Source: an uncultured Actinomycetes bacterium (GTDB lineage Bacteria > Actinomycetota > Acidimicrobiia > Acidimicrobiales > Ilumatobacteraceae). From it: a stretch of DNA of 21,439 bases. A program made the position numbers and the translations under genes. The DNA lies in assembly GCA_903858075.1 (NCBI GenBank), contig CAIOHI010000157.1:1-21439 (forward strand), read 5' to 3'. Positions within the stretch are counted from its first letter, which is position 1, and every line of letters begins with the position of its first letter. Positions 14,101 to 20,722 of the stretch are shown in pieces. The notes beneath the pieces were generated by a model, which was not told the origin of the DNA, did not search any database, and saw nothing but the letters and a program-made list of their open reading frames with translations.

Positions 14101-14873
14101 TGCCGATGCATTTAGAAACACATCTCAGGGCTCAGCGATCGGCTGGTAAAAAACTTCTCGTTCCTTATGTAACGGGTGGGCTTCTGAATTGGAAGGAAGC
14201 TATTCGTGCTGCAGCGGCCTGTGGTGCCGATGCAATTGAAGTAGGCATACCTTTTTCGGACCCTGTCATGGATGGGCCAGTCATTCAGGAAGCTTCGCTG
14301 CGTGCATTGAAAGACGGTGCAACACCTTTTGGCATTATTCAAGAAATTTCTACTCTCGACATCGACATTCCTATTGCAGTCATGCTCTATTACAACACCG
14401 TGTTTCGTGCTGGTCATGAACGTTTTGCAACTTCATTAGTGAAGAATGGTGTGAGCGCCGCAATTATTCCCGACCTACCTTTGGAAGAAGCAGGTGAGTG
14501 GTGCCGCGATGCCGACGCGGCCGGCGTGGAAACCATCATGCTTGCAGCACCTACAGCACCCGATAGTCGGCTTCCGCTTGTCGTTGAACGAGCACGCGGT
14601 TTTGTATATGCAGTAGGACTTTTGGGTATTACTGGTGAACGCGATTCGTTGGCGTCAACGGCAACAGTGCTAGCAGGCCGTTTGAAGAAAATCACCGATA
14701 AGCCAGTACTCATTGGTGTGGGTGTTTCGAATGCGGAACAGGCATATGAGGCCTGCAAAGTTGCCGATGGTGTCATTCAAGGTGCATCAGTAGTGCGTCG
14801 ACTCATGGAATCGGGTCCCGATGCTGTGGGCGAGTACATCGCTGAAGTGCGCGCCGCCATAGATACTCACTAA
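14100..14873 (+). CDS. trpA: Tryptophan synthase alpha chain
   Basis: TrpA cleaves indole-3-glycerol phosphate and passes indole through the tunnel to TrpB. The 257-residue TIM barrel has both catalytic acids: Glu47 and Asp58 in the segment E-V-G-I-P-F-S-D-P-V-M-D-G-P. I-P-D-L-P-L-E-E (near 125) and the phosphate loop G-V-G-V-S-N (near 203) are present. The usual G-F-x-Y-x-V-S segment reads G-F-V-Y-A-V-G-L-L-G-I-T-G, a mild variant. Translation is coupled to trpB through TAATG. trpE, trpG and trpD are not in this window. Confidence 0.96.
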   Translation: MPMHLETHLRAQRSAGKKLLVPYVTGGLLNWKEAIRAAAACGADAIEVGIPFSDPVMDGPVIQEASLRALKDGATPFGIIQEISTLDIDIPIAVMLYYNTVFRAGHERFATSLVKNGVSAAIIPDLPLEEAGEWCRDADAAGVETIMLAAPTAPDSRLPLVVERARGFVYAVGLLGITGERDSLASTATVLAGRLKKITDKPVLIGVGVSNAEQAYEACKVADGVIQGASVVRRLMESGPDAVGEYIAEVRAAIDTH

Positions 14874-14886
14874 GTCATTCCACGGC

Positions 14887-14892
14887 TAATCT
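14887..14892 (+). promoter_or_regulatory. Leaderless -10 element for bcp-fabZ
   Basis: TAATCT is a near-consensus -10 and lies six bases before the ATG at 14899. The 25-base gap after trpA holds no Shine-Dalgarno. Confidence 0.5.
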
Positions 14893-14898
14893 TTCACT

Positions 14899-15351
14899 AT
14901 GTTGAAAGTTGGAGACAAAGCCCCTGCCATTGAGTTGCTCGACCAAAATGGCAAGGTCGTTTCGCTAGAAAAACTGGGCAAGAAGAAAGTGTTGATCTAC
15001 TTCTACCCAAAAGCCGATACTCCAGGTTGCACAACGCAATCGTGTGGGCTGCGCGACATTAAGGGCGATGTTGGTCGCACCGCCATCATTGGCGTCAGCC
15101 CCGACAAGCCAGAAAAATTGAAAAAGTTTGACGAGAAGTACGAACTCGGGTTCACGTTGCTTTCAGACATTGAGCACGAGGTGTCGTTGGCCTACAAAGT
15201 ATGGAAAAAGAAGAGCATGTATGGTCGTGAATACATGGGCATCGAGCGTTCTGCTTTTCTCATCGACGCCAATGGAATCATTCAAGAGGCTTGGTACAAA
15301 ATCTCACCGAAAGATACGCCATTGAATTTGCTGAAGGCGCTTGGCAAATGA
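14899..15351 (+). CDS. bcp: Thioredoxin-dependent peroxiredoxin, Bcp/PrxQ type
   Basis: The enzyme reduces hydrogen peroxide and organic hydroperoxides using thioredoxin. The 150-residue thioredoxin-fold protein begins G-D-K-A-P-A-I-E-L. It carries the active site Y-F-Y-P-K-A-D-T-P-G-C-T-T-Q-S-C at 34-49, with peroxidatic Cys44 and resolving Cys49 spaced as in atypical 2-Cys Bcp. Length is normal for the family. Its last codons overlap the fabZ start (ATGA), an unusual pairing of a peroxide-defence gene with fatty-acid synthesis. A clear -10 lies six bases upstream of the ATG. Confidence 0.94.
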   Translation: MLKVGDKAPAIELLDQNGKVVSLEKLGKKKVLIYFYPKADTPGCTTQSCGLRDIKGDVGRTAIIGVSPDKPEKLKKFDEKYELGFTLLSDIEHEVSLAYKVWKKKSMYGREYMGIERSAFLIDANGIIQEAWYKISPKDTPLNLLKALGK

Positions 15352-15773
15352 GTTACCCTCGCCCCGACGAAGTTCTTCCTCATCGTCCGCCATTTTTGTT
15401 CATTGATGAAGTGATTGAACTCGTCGATGGCGAATCTGCAGTTGGTGTTTGGAGCCTCAGCGGCAATGAATGGTTCTTTCCAGGGCATTTCCCAGGTCGA
15501 CCAACGTTGCCTGGTGTTCTCATGTGTGAAGCAATTGCGCAACTCGGTGCGTATGTAGTTCTGAGCAATCAAAAATACGTAGGTAAATTGCCTTTGTTTG
15601 GTGGGCTCGACTCTGCTCGTTTCCGTAAGCAAGTTGGCCCTGGCGATCAGTTGCGTCTCGAAGTTTCCTTAGGAAAAATGTCTGCGCGCGCAGGAAAAGG
15701 TTCAGGTCGTGCTCTCTTAAACGGCGAAGTTGCATGCGAATGCGAGCTCTTCTTTGTTTTGGTAGACGCGTAG
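15348..15773 (+). CDS. fabZ: 3-hydroxyacyl-ACP dehydratase FabZ
   Basis: FabZ dehydrates 3-hydroxyacyl-ACP in the elongation cycle. From the ATG at 15348 the product has 141 residues and starts near L-P-H-R-P-P-F-L-F-I-D (10-20), the normal FabZ N terminus. The catalytic His47 is in F-F-P-G-H-F-P-G-R-P and Glu61 in M-C-E-A-I-A-Q-L-G. The frame opens further to 15291, but those 19 residues lie within bcp and do not match the family. The four-base ATGA overlap with bcp indicates translational coupling. The stop is 10 bases from the end of the convergent fabF, so fabZ lies tail-to-tail with the main fab operon. Confidence 0.92.
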   Translation: MSYPRPDEVLPHRPPFLFIDEVIELVDGESAVGVWSLSGNEWFFPGHFPGRPTLPGVLMCEAIAQLGAYVVLSNQKYVGKLPLFGGLDSARFRKQVGPGDQLRLEVSLGKMSARAGKGSGRALLNGEVACECELFFVLVDA

Positions 15774-15783
15774 ACCAATTCAG

Positions 15784-16983
15784 TTAACGCGGTGGGGCAA
15801 TGATGACCGAACCGTTATGGCCGCCGAAGCCGAAGTTGTTCGACATTGTTGGGCCAGGGGTCCATGGCCGCGGTGCACCAAGAACAAGATCAATATTGAG
15901 AGCAGGGTCTAGTTCTGTTGTTCCAGCAGTTGGTGGAATGAGCTTCTTCTCGAACGCAAGAAGAACCGCGGCTGCTTCAAGAGCACCAGCTGCTCCGAGT
16001 GCATGACCAGTAACGCCCTTGGTGGACGTGACAATTGGTCGCGAGGATCCAAACACCTCAGCCATCGCAAGACCTTCAGCGGCATCGTTGAGTGGTGTAG
16101 AAGTTCCGTGAGCATTGATATGCGCAATATCTTCCGGCCCTAATTCCGCATCAAGAAGGGCAGCGCGCATGCATGCTTGTGCACCAGTACCACCAGGCGC
16201 GGGAGCCGTAATATGGTAAGCATCGGCGTTGCTAGCCGCTCCCAGAATTTCTCCCAAAATGTTTGCACCGCGCTTTTCTGCGAGGTCGTAGCGTTCCAAA
16301 ATGAACACTGCAGCACCTTCGCCCATTACGAAACCATCTCGAGTGGTGTCGAATGGTTTGCTGGTGCCCGACGAAGATAACGCGGTCATATTTCCAAAAC
16401 CAGCCATTGAGGTTGGGGTAGCTGCGGCTTCAGAACCACCTGTAGCAACTGCATCACATGTGCCGTAGGCAATGAGTCGAGCGGCATAACCAATTGCGTG
16501 GCTCGATGCCGCACACGCCGTGCAAATTGTTTCGTTCGGGCCTTGTAGGCCGTAGCGCATAGAGATGGCAGCACCAGAAGCATTTGCCATCATCATGGGA
16601 ACCAGGAACGGCGAGACACGACGCGGCCCCTTTTCAATGAGAATGGCTACTTGCTCTTCCAATGTGCCGAGTCCGCCAATGCCGGTTGCAAAGATGGTGC
16701 CAAAGCGACTTTTGTCGGCTGTGATATTTCCTGCCTGAGCAAAAGCTTCTGCTGCAGCCGCTAGTGCGAATTGTTCAACACGATCGGCGCGACGGGCGTC
16801 TTTAGGGTTATCAAAATAGGGAAGTGGATCCCACTCGGGAATGTTTACCTGTTTTGAGTTGGTGATTCCTGGGCCTATGAGACCAGACCAAAAATCTTGC
16901 TTACCTAAACCACACGGCGCAACAACGCCGTATCCAGTGATGGCAACGCGGTATGGCCCGCCCGTGGTGAATGGGTTACGCAT
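15784..16983 (-). CDS. fabF: 3-oxoacyl-ACP synthase II (FabF/KasA type)
   Basis: This is the elongating condensing enzyme of type II fatty-acid synthesis. The 399-residue thiolase-fold protein shows V-A-I-T-G-Y-G-V-V-A-P-C-G (13-25) and the Cys-His-His triad of elongating enzymes: Cys157 in T-A-C-A-A-S-S-H, His292 in N-A-H-G-T-S-T-P-L-N-D, and His327 in K-G-V-T-G-H-A-L-G-A-A-G. The C terminus N-N-F-G-F-G-G-H-N is typical. It is the last gene of the minus-strand fab operon; its ATG shares one base with the acpP stop (TAATG). Confidence 0.96.
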   Translation of the reverse strand: MRNPFTTGGPYRVAITGYGVVAPCGLGKQDFWSGLIGPGITNSKQVNIPEWDPLPYFDNPKDARRADRVEQFALAAAAEAFAQAGNITADKSRFGTIFATGIGGLGTLEEQVAILIEKGPRRVSPFLVPMMMANASGAAISMRYGLQGPNETICTACAASSHAIGYAARLIAYGTCDAVATGGSEAAATPTSMAGFGNMTALSSSGTSKPFDTTRDGFVMGEGAAVFILERYDLAEKRGANILGEILGAASNADAYHITAPAPGGTGAQACMRAALLDAELGPEDIAHINAHGTSTPLNDAAEGLAMAEVFGSSRPIVTSTKGVTGHALGAAGALEAAAVLLAFEKKLIPPTAGTTELDPALNIDLVLGAPRPWTPGPTMSNNFGFGGHNGSVIIAPPR

Positions 16984-17219
16984 TAGAGCTTGGAGACCAC
17001 CAGGTCATAAGCCTGACCAATGGTTTCAATTCCGTCGAGATCTTCTTCTGGTACTTCTACACCGAATTCTTCTTCCAGAGCCATGACGAGTTCGACCAGG
17101 TCGAGGCTGTCGGCATCGAGGTCATCGCCGAAACGTGCCTCTTTGGTTATCTTTGCGGCATCAACTGACAAGACATTGACAGCACACTTTGTGAAACGGG
17201 CAAAAAGATCGTCGCTCAT
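16983..17219 (-). CDS. acpP: Acyl carrier protein
   Basis: ACP carries growing acyl chains on a 4'-phosphopantetheine arm. The 78-residue acidic protein has the attachment motif D-S-L-D with Ser38, followed by L-V-E-L-V-M-A-L-E-E-E-F-G-V-E-V-P, the standard helix II recognition surface. It has the strongest Shine-Dalgarno in the window (GGAGG at 17229-17225, five bases from the ATG) and a 103-base gap from fabG that contains its own probable promoter. This fits the high ACP output usually needed. Translation is coupled to fabF by TAATG. Confidence 0.96.
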   Translation of the reverse strand: MSDDLFARFTKCAVNVLSVDAAKITKEARFGDDLDADSLDLVELVMALEEEFGVEVPEEDLDGIETIGQAYDLVVSKL

Positions 17220-17238
17220 AATTTCCTCCGGTTATTGA

Positions 17239-17253
17239 GAGCACATCGTGCTC
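17239..17253. repeat. 15-bp palindrome in the acpP leader
   Basis: GAGCAC-atc-GTGCTC is a perfect 6-3-6 inverted repeat. It lies between the putative acpP -10 and its Shine-Dalgarno, about where transcription would start plus a few bases. It could be a repressor operator or a short RNA hairpin; the function is inferred only. Confidence 0.5.
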
Positions 17254-17259
17254 GTGTCT

Positions 17260-17265
17260 ATTCTT
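17260..17265 (-). promoter_or_regulatory. Putative extended -10 promoter for acpP-fabF
   Basis: On the minus strand TGT-AAGAAT forms an extended -10 element, about 40 bases before the acpP ATG. It would give acpP-fabF a transcript separate from fabD-fabH-fabG, with a leader containing the palindrome at 17239-17253. Confidence 0.4.
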
Positions 17266-17322
17266 ACAATTTTTCACCCGCCCAAGAGGTATTACTGAGG
17301 GGTACTTGCAGTGTTCGTTGAC

Positions 17323-18042
17323 TCAGTGACCCATTCCTAAACCACCATCAACGGGAATGACGGCTCCGGTGATGTAGGCAGCGTCGTTTGACGTGAGAAA
17401 TGTCACTACGCCAGCAATTTCATCGGGCGTTGCCATGCGCTGGAGTGGGACCGCAGCAGTGAGTTCACTCAGCCGCTTTTCCCCGAGCGCAGCTGTCATA
17501 TCGGTTTCCACGGGTCCTGGCGCAACGACGTTGACGGTGATGCTGCGTGAACCGAGTTCGCGCGCAAGTGAACGAGCAAAACCGACGAGGCCCGCTTTAG
17601 AAGCTGCGTAGTTGGACTGACCTGCTGAACCCAAGAGACCTACGACTGACGAGATGAGCACAATTCTGCCACTGCGCGCACGCAACATATTTTGAGACGC
17701 ACGTTTTGACACCCGATACGCAGCGGTCAGGTTTGCATCAATGACACTGGTGAAATTCTCTTCGCTCATACGCAAGAGCAGCCCGTCCTGCGTAATACCT
17801 GCGTTCGACACGAGTATTTCAATGTTCCCTAATTGTGCTTCTACTGCAGTGAAAGCTGCATCAACTGATTCTGTTGATGTGACATCGCATTGCACTGCGA
17901 CAACTCCGAGATCGGTGAGTTCTTTGGGTACAGGTGACGAGTTGTACGTAACGGCAACTTTGTCGCCTTCGGCAATGAAACGACGCGCACACGCAGCGCC
18001 TATTCCTTTTGACCCACCCGTAATAAAAACAACTCGCGACAT
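17323..18042 (-). CDS. fabG: 3-oxoacyl-ACP reductase FabG
   Basis: FabG performs the NADPH-dependent ketoreduction of the fatty-acid elongation cycle. From the ATG at 18042 the product has 239 residues, a short-chain dehydrogenase. The Rossmann motif T-G-G-S-K-G-I-G is at 8-15, N-A-G at 80-82, and the catalytic residues are Asn104, a Ser of the I-S-S pair (131-132), Tyr145 and Lys149 in N-Y-A-A-S-K. The C terminus I-P-V-D-G-G-L-G-M is typical. An upstream start at 18054 would add four residues, but the ATG at 18042 shares one base with the fabH stop (TAATG), as in acpP-fabF, and gives the usual M-S-R-V-V-F-I-T-G-G beginning. Confidence 0.95.
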   Translation of the reverse strand: MSRVVFITGGSKGIGAACARRFIAEGDKVAVTYNSSPVPKELTDLGVVAVQCDVTSTESVDAAFTAVEAQLGNIEILVSNAGITQDGLLLRMSEENFTSVIDANLTAAYRVSKRASQNMLRARSGRIVLISSVVGLLGSAGQSNYAASKAGLVGFARSLARELGSRSITVNVVAPGPVETDMTAALGEKRLSELTAAVPLQRMATPDEIAGVVTFLTSNDAAYITGAVIPVDGGLGMGH

Positions 18043-18989
18043 TAGTTGCCCCACCTGATGACGCAGCTTGCTGCGGTCATGCCAGCTCCAAAACCAACGA
18101 GCAATACAAGGTCTCCATCTTTCAGGCGACCATTATCTGCGGCATCGAATAGAGCCAGGGGGATAGACGCCGACGATGTGTTTCCTGTTTCGTGCAAAAC
18201 GGTGATGCACTTTTCTGGGGGAAAGCCGAGCTTTTCGCAAGCAGAATTTATGATGCGTATGTTCGCTTGATGAGGAACCACGAGAGCAATGTCGTTTGCA
18301 GTGATGCCTGCGGCGTTGAGAGATTTTTGACCTGAATCAACCATGATGCGCACCGCGCGACGAAACACTTCTTTCCCGTCCATATGTATCTTGCCACCGA
18401 CTTCGCAGTACAAGATATTTTCAGCGGAACCATCGGCATCGATATCCCATGACAACAGATTGTTTGGTCCATCGTGAGCTTCAACAACTGCGGCCCCTGA
18501 ACCATCGGCAAAAAGAATTGCGGTATTGCGGTCTGTCCAGTCGGTGATGCGTGACAAAGTGTCGGTGCCTATTACGAGAACCTTTTCTGCTCCCATTGCT
18601 ATGAGCCCGTATGCATTAACAAGTGCATAAACGAATCCGCTACACGCAGCATTGACATCGAAGGCTCCGCACGAGAGGCCGAGCGCATTTTGAACATTTG
18701 CCGAAGTGGCAGGAACTGTTCTGTCAGGAGTCGTGGTGGCGAGAATGAGTGCGTCAATACTGCTGGGGTCAACACCGGCCATCGCAAGGGCTTTGGAACC
18801 ACTTTCTACAGACAAAGAAGCGGTGCTTCCACCAATATGGCGACTCACGATTCCTGTGCGCTCGCGAACCCACTCATCGTTGGTGTCTAGTGTCTGCTCC
18901 AAATCAACATTGGTGACAACCTTGTCGGGAAGAGCGCGGCCCCAACCAGTAATGCTGGCGCCTCTTGTATTTGCAGGTGTACGTGGCAT
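18042..18989 (-). CDS. fabH: 3-oxoacyl-ACP synthase III FabH
   Basis: FabH starts fatty-acid synthesis by condensing an acyl-CoA primer with malonyl-ACP. The 315-residue protein shows the KAS III triad: Cys116 in N-A-A-C-S-G-F, His240 in V-V-P-H-Q-A-N-I-R-I, and Asn270 in E-T-G-N-T-S-S-A-S-I-P. T-N-D-E-W-V-R-E-R-T-G-I (36-47) is the classic primer-pocket segment. Primer choice (straight or branched) cannot be told. The start lies six bases after the fabD stop, within the minus-strand operon, and its stop is coupled to fabG. Confidence 0.95.
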   Translation of the reverse strand: MPRTPANTRGASITGWGRALPDKVVTNVDLEQTLDTNDEWVRERTGIVSRHIGGSTASLSVESGSKALAMAGVDPSSIDALILATTTPDRTVPATSANVQNALGLSCGAFDVNAACSGFVYALVNAYGLIAMGAEKVLVIGTDTLSRITDWTDRNTAILFADGSGAAVVEAHDGPNNLLSWDIDADGSAENILYCEVGGKIHMDGKEVFRRAVRIMVDSGQKSLNAAGITANDIALVVPHQANIRIINSACEKLGFPPEKCITVLHETGNTSSASIPLALFDAADNGRLKDGDLVLLVGFGAGMTAASCVIRWGN

Positions 18990-18995
18990 TGCGGT

Positions 18996-20171
18996 TTAGT
19001 TGCTCCGTAGCCAAGCAATGGGTTGACGATGAGTAACTCGTTCACCTTCAACGGCAATAAAGCTTTGCAAAATTCCTGCGAACGGGCTGCGCACTTCTTG
19101 ATCAGCAACTGTTCCAAGAATTTCGCCAACGGCGATTGCAGTTCCCGCTGGGTGTGCAGTATCGACGCTGAATACACCTGCACAGGGGCTCACAATAAGA
19201 CGCTCTACCGCAAAGAGATGCTCGCCCTCAAGGGGAGCTGGTGCAGTTGAAAGGCTCTTATTGACCCAGTCAATGAGCTTGTCGAGTTCGTCTGGGGTTG
19301 AGACGCTCATGGTGCGAGCGTTGTCGACGGTGCGCTTGGCCATGCCCGTGAGGACCCCGCCTGGTCCAAGTTCAACAAAACCAGAAACGCCAAGTTCAGC
19401 CATGGTGAGAAGGGAATGCTTCCAGCGCACGGGGCTAGACAACTGGGCCGATAGCAGGGATGCCCATTCTTCGCCTGAACTGTGGGCGAGAGCATCGACA
19501 TTGGAAATGACTGCAACTTCGGTGTCGCGAGGCTGAGCAGAAGCGATTGCCAAGCGCAATCGGTCGCGCGCTGCTGTCATGAAGGGAGTATGAAATGCAC
19601 CCGACACCTGTAAAGGCATTACCTTTTTTGCGCCAAGTTCTTTTGCGTGAATTGTCGCTGCGGCAACGCCACTGGGTGACCCAGCAATTACTACTTGTCC
19701 GGGAGCGTTGAAGTTGGCTACCCACACATCGCTGTCTGCCCGCCGACATGCAATTTCAACATCTTCGTCGTCGAGACCAAGTACTGCGGCCATGGTTCCA
19801 GGATTCTCATTGCCGGCATCGTGCATTGCGGCAGCTCGTTCCACTACTAATGCAATGCCATCTTCAAATCCGAGGGCACCAGTTGCTGTAAGTGCGGTGT
19901 ATTCGCCAAGGCTATGACCTGCACAAAAGCTTGGTTCAATACCAAGCCGTTCAACGGCGTCTAAGACCATCAGGCTGGAAACGTAGGTGGTGAGCTGAGC
20001 GTTCCTGGTGTCTTTGAGTTCTTCAGCGTCGGCATCGAGCAGGAGGCGCGCAACGTCTTTGCCCGAAATGAAGGAGGCTTCTTCAACGAGTTCCCAGCTG
20101 TCGTGATCGACCCAAGGGCGACCCATACCGGGGCGCTGAGAGCCTTGGCCGGGGAATGTGAAAGCGAGCAT
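18996..20171 (-). CDS. fabD: Malonyl-CoA:ACP transacylase fused to a C-terminal BCCP-like domain
   Basis: FabD moves malonyl groups from CoA to ACP. The catalytic domain (about 1-305) has F-P-G-Q-G-S-Q (6-12), Ser87 in G-H-S-L-G-E-Y, Arg112 in V-V-E-R-A-A-A-M, and His194 in G-A-F-H-T-P-F-M. The 391-residue chain is about 80 longer than a usual FabD. After a linker (about 306-320), residues 321-391 resemble the biotin carboxyl carrier fold. They show V-S-P-C-A-G-V-F, then G-T-A-I-A-V-G-E-I-L-G-T-V, then R-S-P-F-A-G-I-L and G-E-R-V-T-H-R-Q-P-I-A-W-L. The E-A-M-K-M biotin-acceptor hairpin is missing, so it cannot carry biotin or lipoate. The start follows a leaderless -10 (TAACCT, seven bases upstream). 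It is the first gene of the fab operon. Confidence 0.93.
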   Translation of the reverse strand: MLAFTFPGQGSQRPGMGRPWVDHDSWELVEEASFISGKDVARLLLDADAEELKDTRNAQLTTYVSSLMVLDAVERLGIEPSFCAGHSLGEYTALTATGALGFEDGIALVVERAAAMHDAGNENPGTMAAVLGLDDEDVEIACRRADSDVWVANFNAPGQVVIAGSPSGVAAATIHAKELGAKKVMPLQVSGAFHTPFMTAARDRLRLAIASAQPRDTEVAVISNVDALAHSSGEEWASLLSAQLSSPVRWKHSLLTMAELGVSGFVELGPGGVLTGMAKRTVDNARTMSVSTPDELDKLIDWVNKSLSTAPAPLEGEHLFAVERLIVSPCAGVFSVDTAHPAGTAIAVGEILGTVADQEVRSPFAGILQSFIAVEGERVTHRQPIAWLRSN

Positions 20172-20178
20172 TAGTGAG

Positions 20179-20184
20179 AGGTTA
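20179..20184 (-). promoter_or_regulatory. Leaderless -10 element for the fabD-led operon
   Basis: TAACCT on minus lies seven bases before the fabD ATG at 20171, with no Shine-Dalgarno. The -35 region is weak. Confidence 0.45.
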
Positions 20185-20239
20185 GACGTTCGGGGGGCTG
20201 TCGGCAGGATTCCCCGTATCGCCTTGTACGATGCAGGCT

Positions 20240-20245
20240 CATAAT
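20240..20245 (+). promoter_or_regulatory. Putative -10 element for tRNA-Leu
   Basis: CATAAT is close to consensus and lies nine bases before the tRNA 5' end. The -35 region is weak. Confidence 0.4.
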
Positions 20246-20254
20246 TGGTTACTT

Positions 20255-20337
20255 GCCCGAGTGGCGGAATGGCAGACGCGGCGGACTCAAAATCCGTTGT
20301 TCGAAAGGACGTGTGGGTTCGACTCCCACCTCGGGCA
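20255..20337 (+). tRNA. tRNA-Leu, anticodon CAA
   Basis: The acceptor stem GCCCGAG (20255-20261) pairs perfectly with CTCGGGC (20330-20336), followed by discriminator A. The anticodon loop C-T-C-A-A-A-A gives anticodon CAA. The T arm is GTGGG-TTCGACT-CCCAC. A long variable arm marks it as class II, consistent with leucine. The CCA end is not encoded (bases after the discriminator are CG). At 83 bases it is a normal tRNA-Leu, reading UUG codons. Confidence 0.95.
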
Positions 20338-20406
20338 CGTTGTAGCGCAAGTACCCATATTGGGTGTCATCGGCATCTCTTGGGGCTATGCGGGTCGTGC
20401 AATCTC

Positions 20407-20412
20407 TACACT
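20407..20412 (+). promoter_or_regulatory. Leaderless -10 element for the coiled-coil gene
   Basis: TACACT lies exactly six bases before the GTG at 20419. This element decides the start of the downstream small gene, whose frame otherwise runs back through the tRNA. Confidence 0.5.
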
Positions 20413-20418
20413 CTTTGT

Positions 20419-20718
20419 GTGGCTTCATTTTTTCTTGAACGGCGTCTGGCGCAATTGGGAAATCGGTTGCGTGTTGCTCGCGAGAAACTGCTCGTGGCCG
20501 AAGAGCAGTGTTCCGCTATGGAAGAAGAAACAAACGATCAGGAACTGCGCTCTTTAGTTGCGGAAACTCCCGATGCGTCATATGAGTTTCGCCAAGCAAA
20601 GGCCCATAGCGATGCGTTAAGAAAATACTGCGAAGAGTTGCGCGGCAGTATTCAGGAATTGCAAGTACGTCAAGATGAACTGCTCGACAAACTCTCAAAG
20701 AATCATCGACAGGGCTGA
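20419..20718 (+). CDS. Small coiled-coil protein of unknown function
   Basis: The frame is open back to 20245, but that part is translated tRNA and spacer. The GTG at 20419, six bases after a TACACT -10, gives a 99-residue protein. An ATG at 20518 is a later alternative (66 residues) that would cut the first helix. The sequence is highly charged and predicted helical in two stretches, about 5-35 and 55-93, separated by A-E-T-P-D-A-S. Leu-rich, heptad-like patterns (R-L-A-Q-L-G-N-R-L, then E-E-L-R-G-S-I-Q-E-L-Q-V) suggest a coiled-coil hairpin. It has no signal peptide or membrane segment. It ends four bases before the ANTAR regulator gene, suggesting a shared transcript. I do not recognise the family. 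Confidence 0.6.
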   Translation: MASFFLERRLAQLGNRLRVAREKLLVAEEQCSAMEEETNDQELRSLVAETPDASYEFRQAKAHSDALRKYCEELRGSIQELQVRQDELLDKLSKNHRQG

Positions 20719-20722
20719 AATT

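Noticed and set aside
15291..15347. Longer N terminus for FabZ
   Set aside because: These 19 residues lie inside bcp, do not resemble FabZ, and the ATG at 15348 forms the typical ATGA coupling with the bcp stop.
20231..20418. Two overlapping reading frames running through and out of the tRNA-Leu region
   Set aside because: The first 30 or so residues are translated tRNA (the usual spurious A-D-A-A-D-S-K-S-V type peptide). Only the part from the GTG at 20419 has a promoter and coding character.
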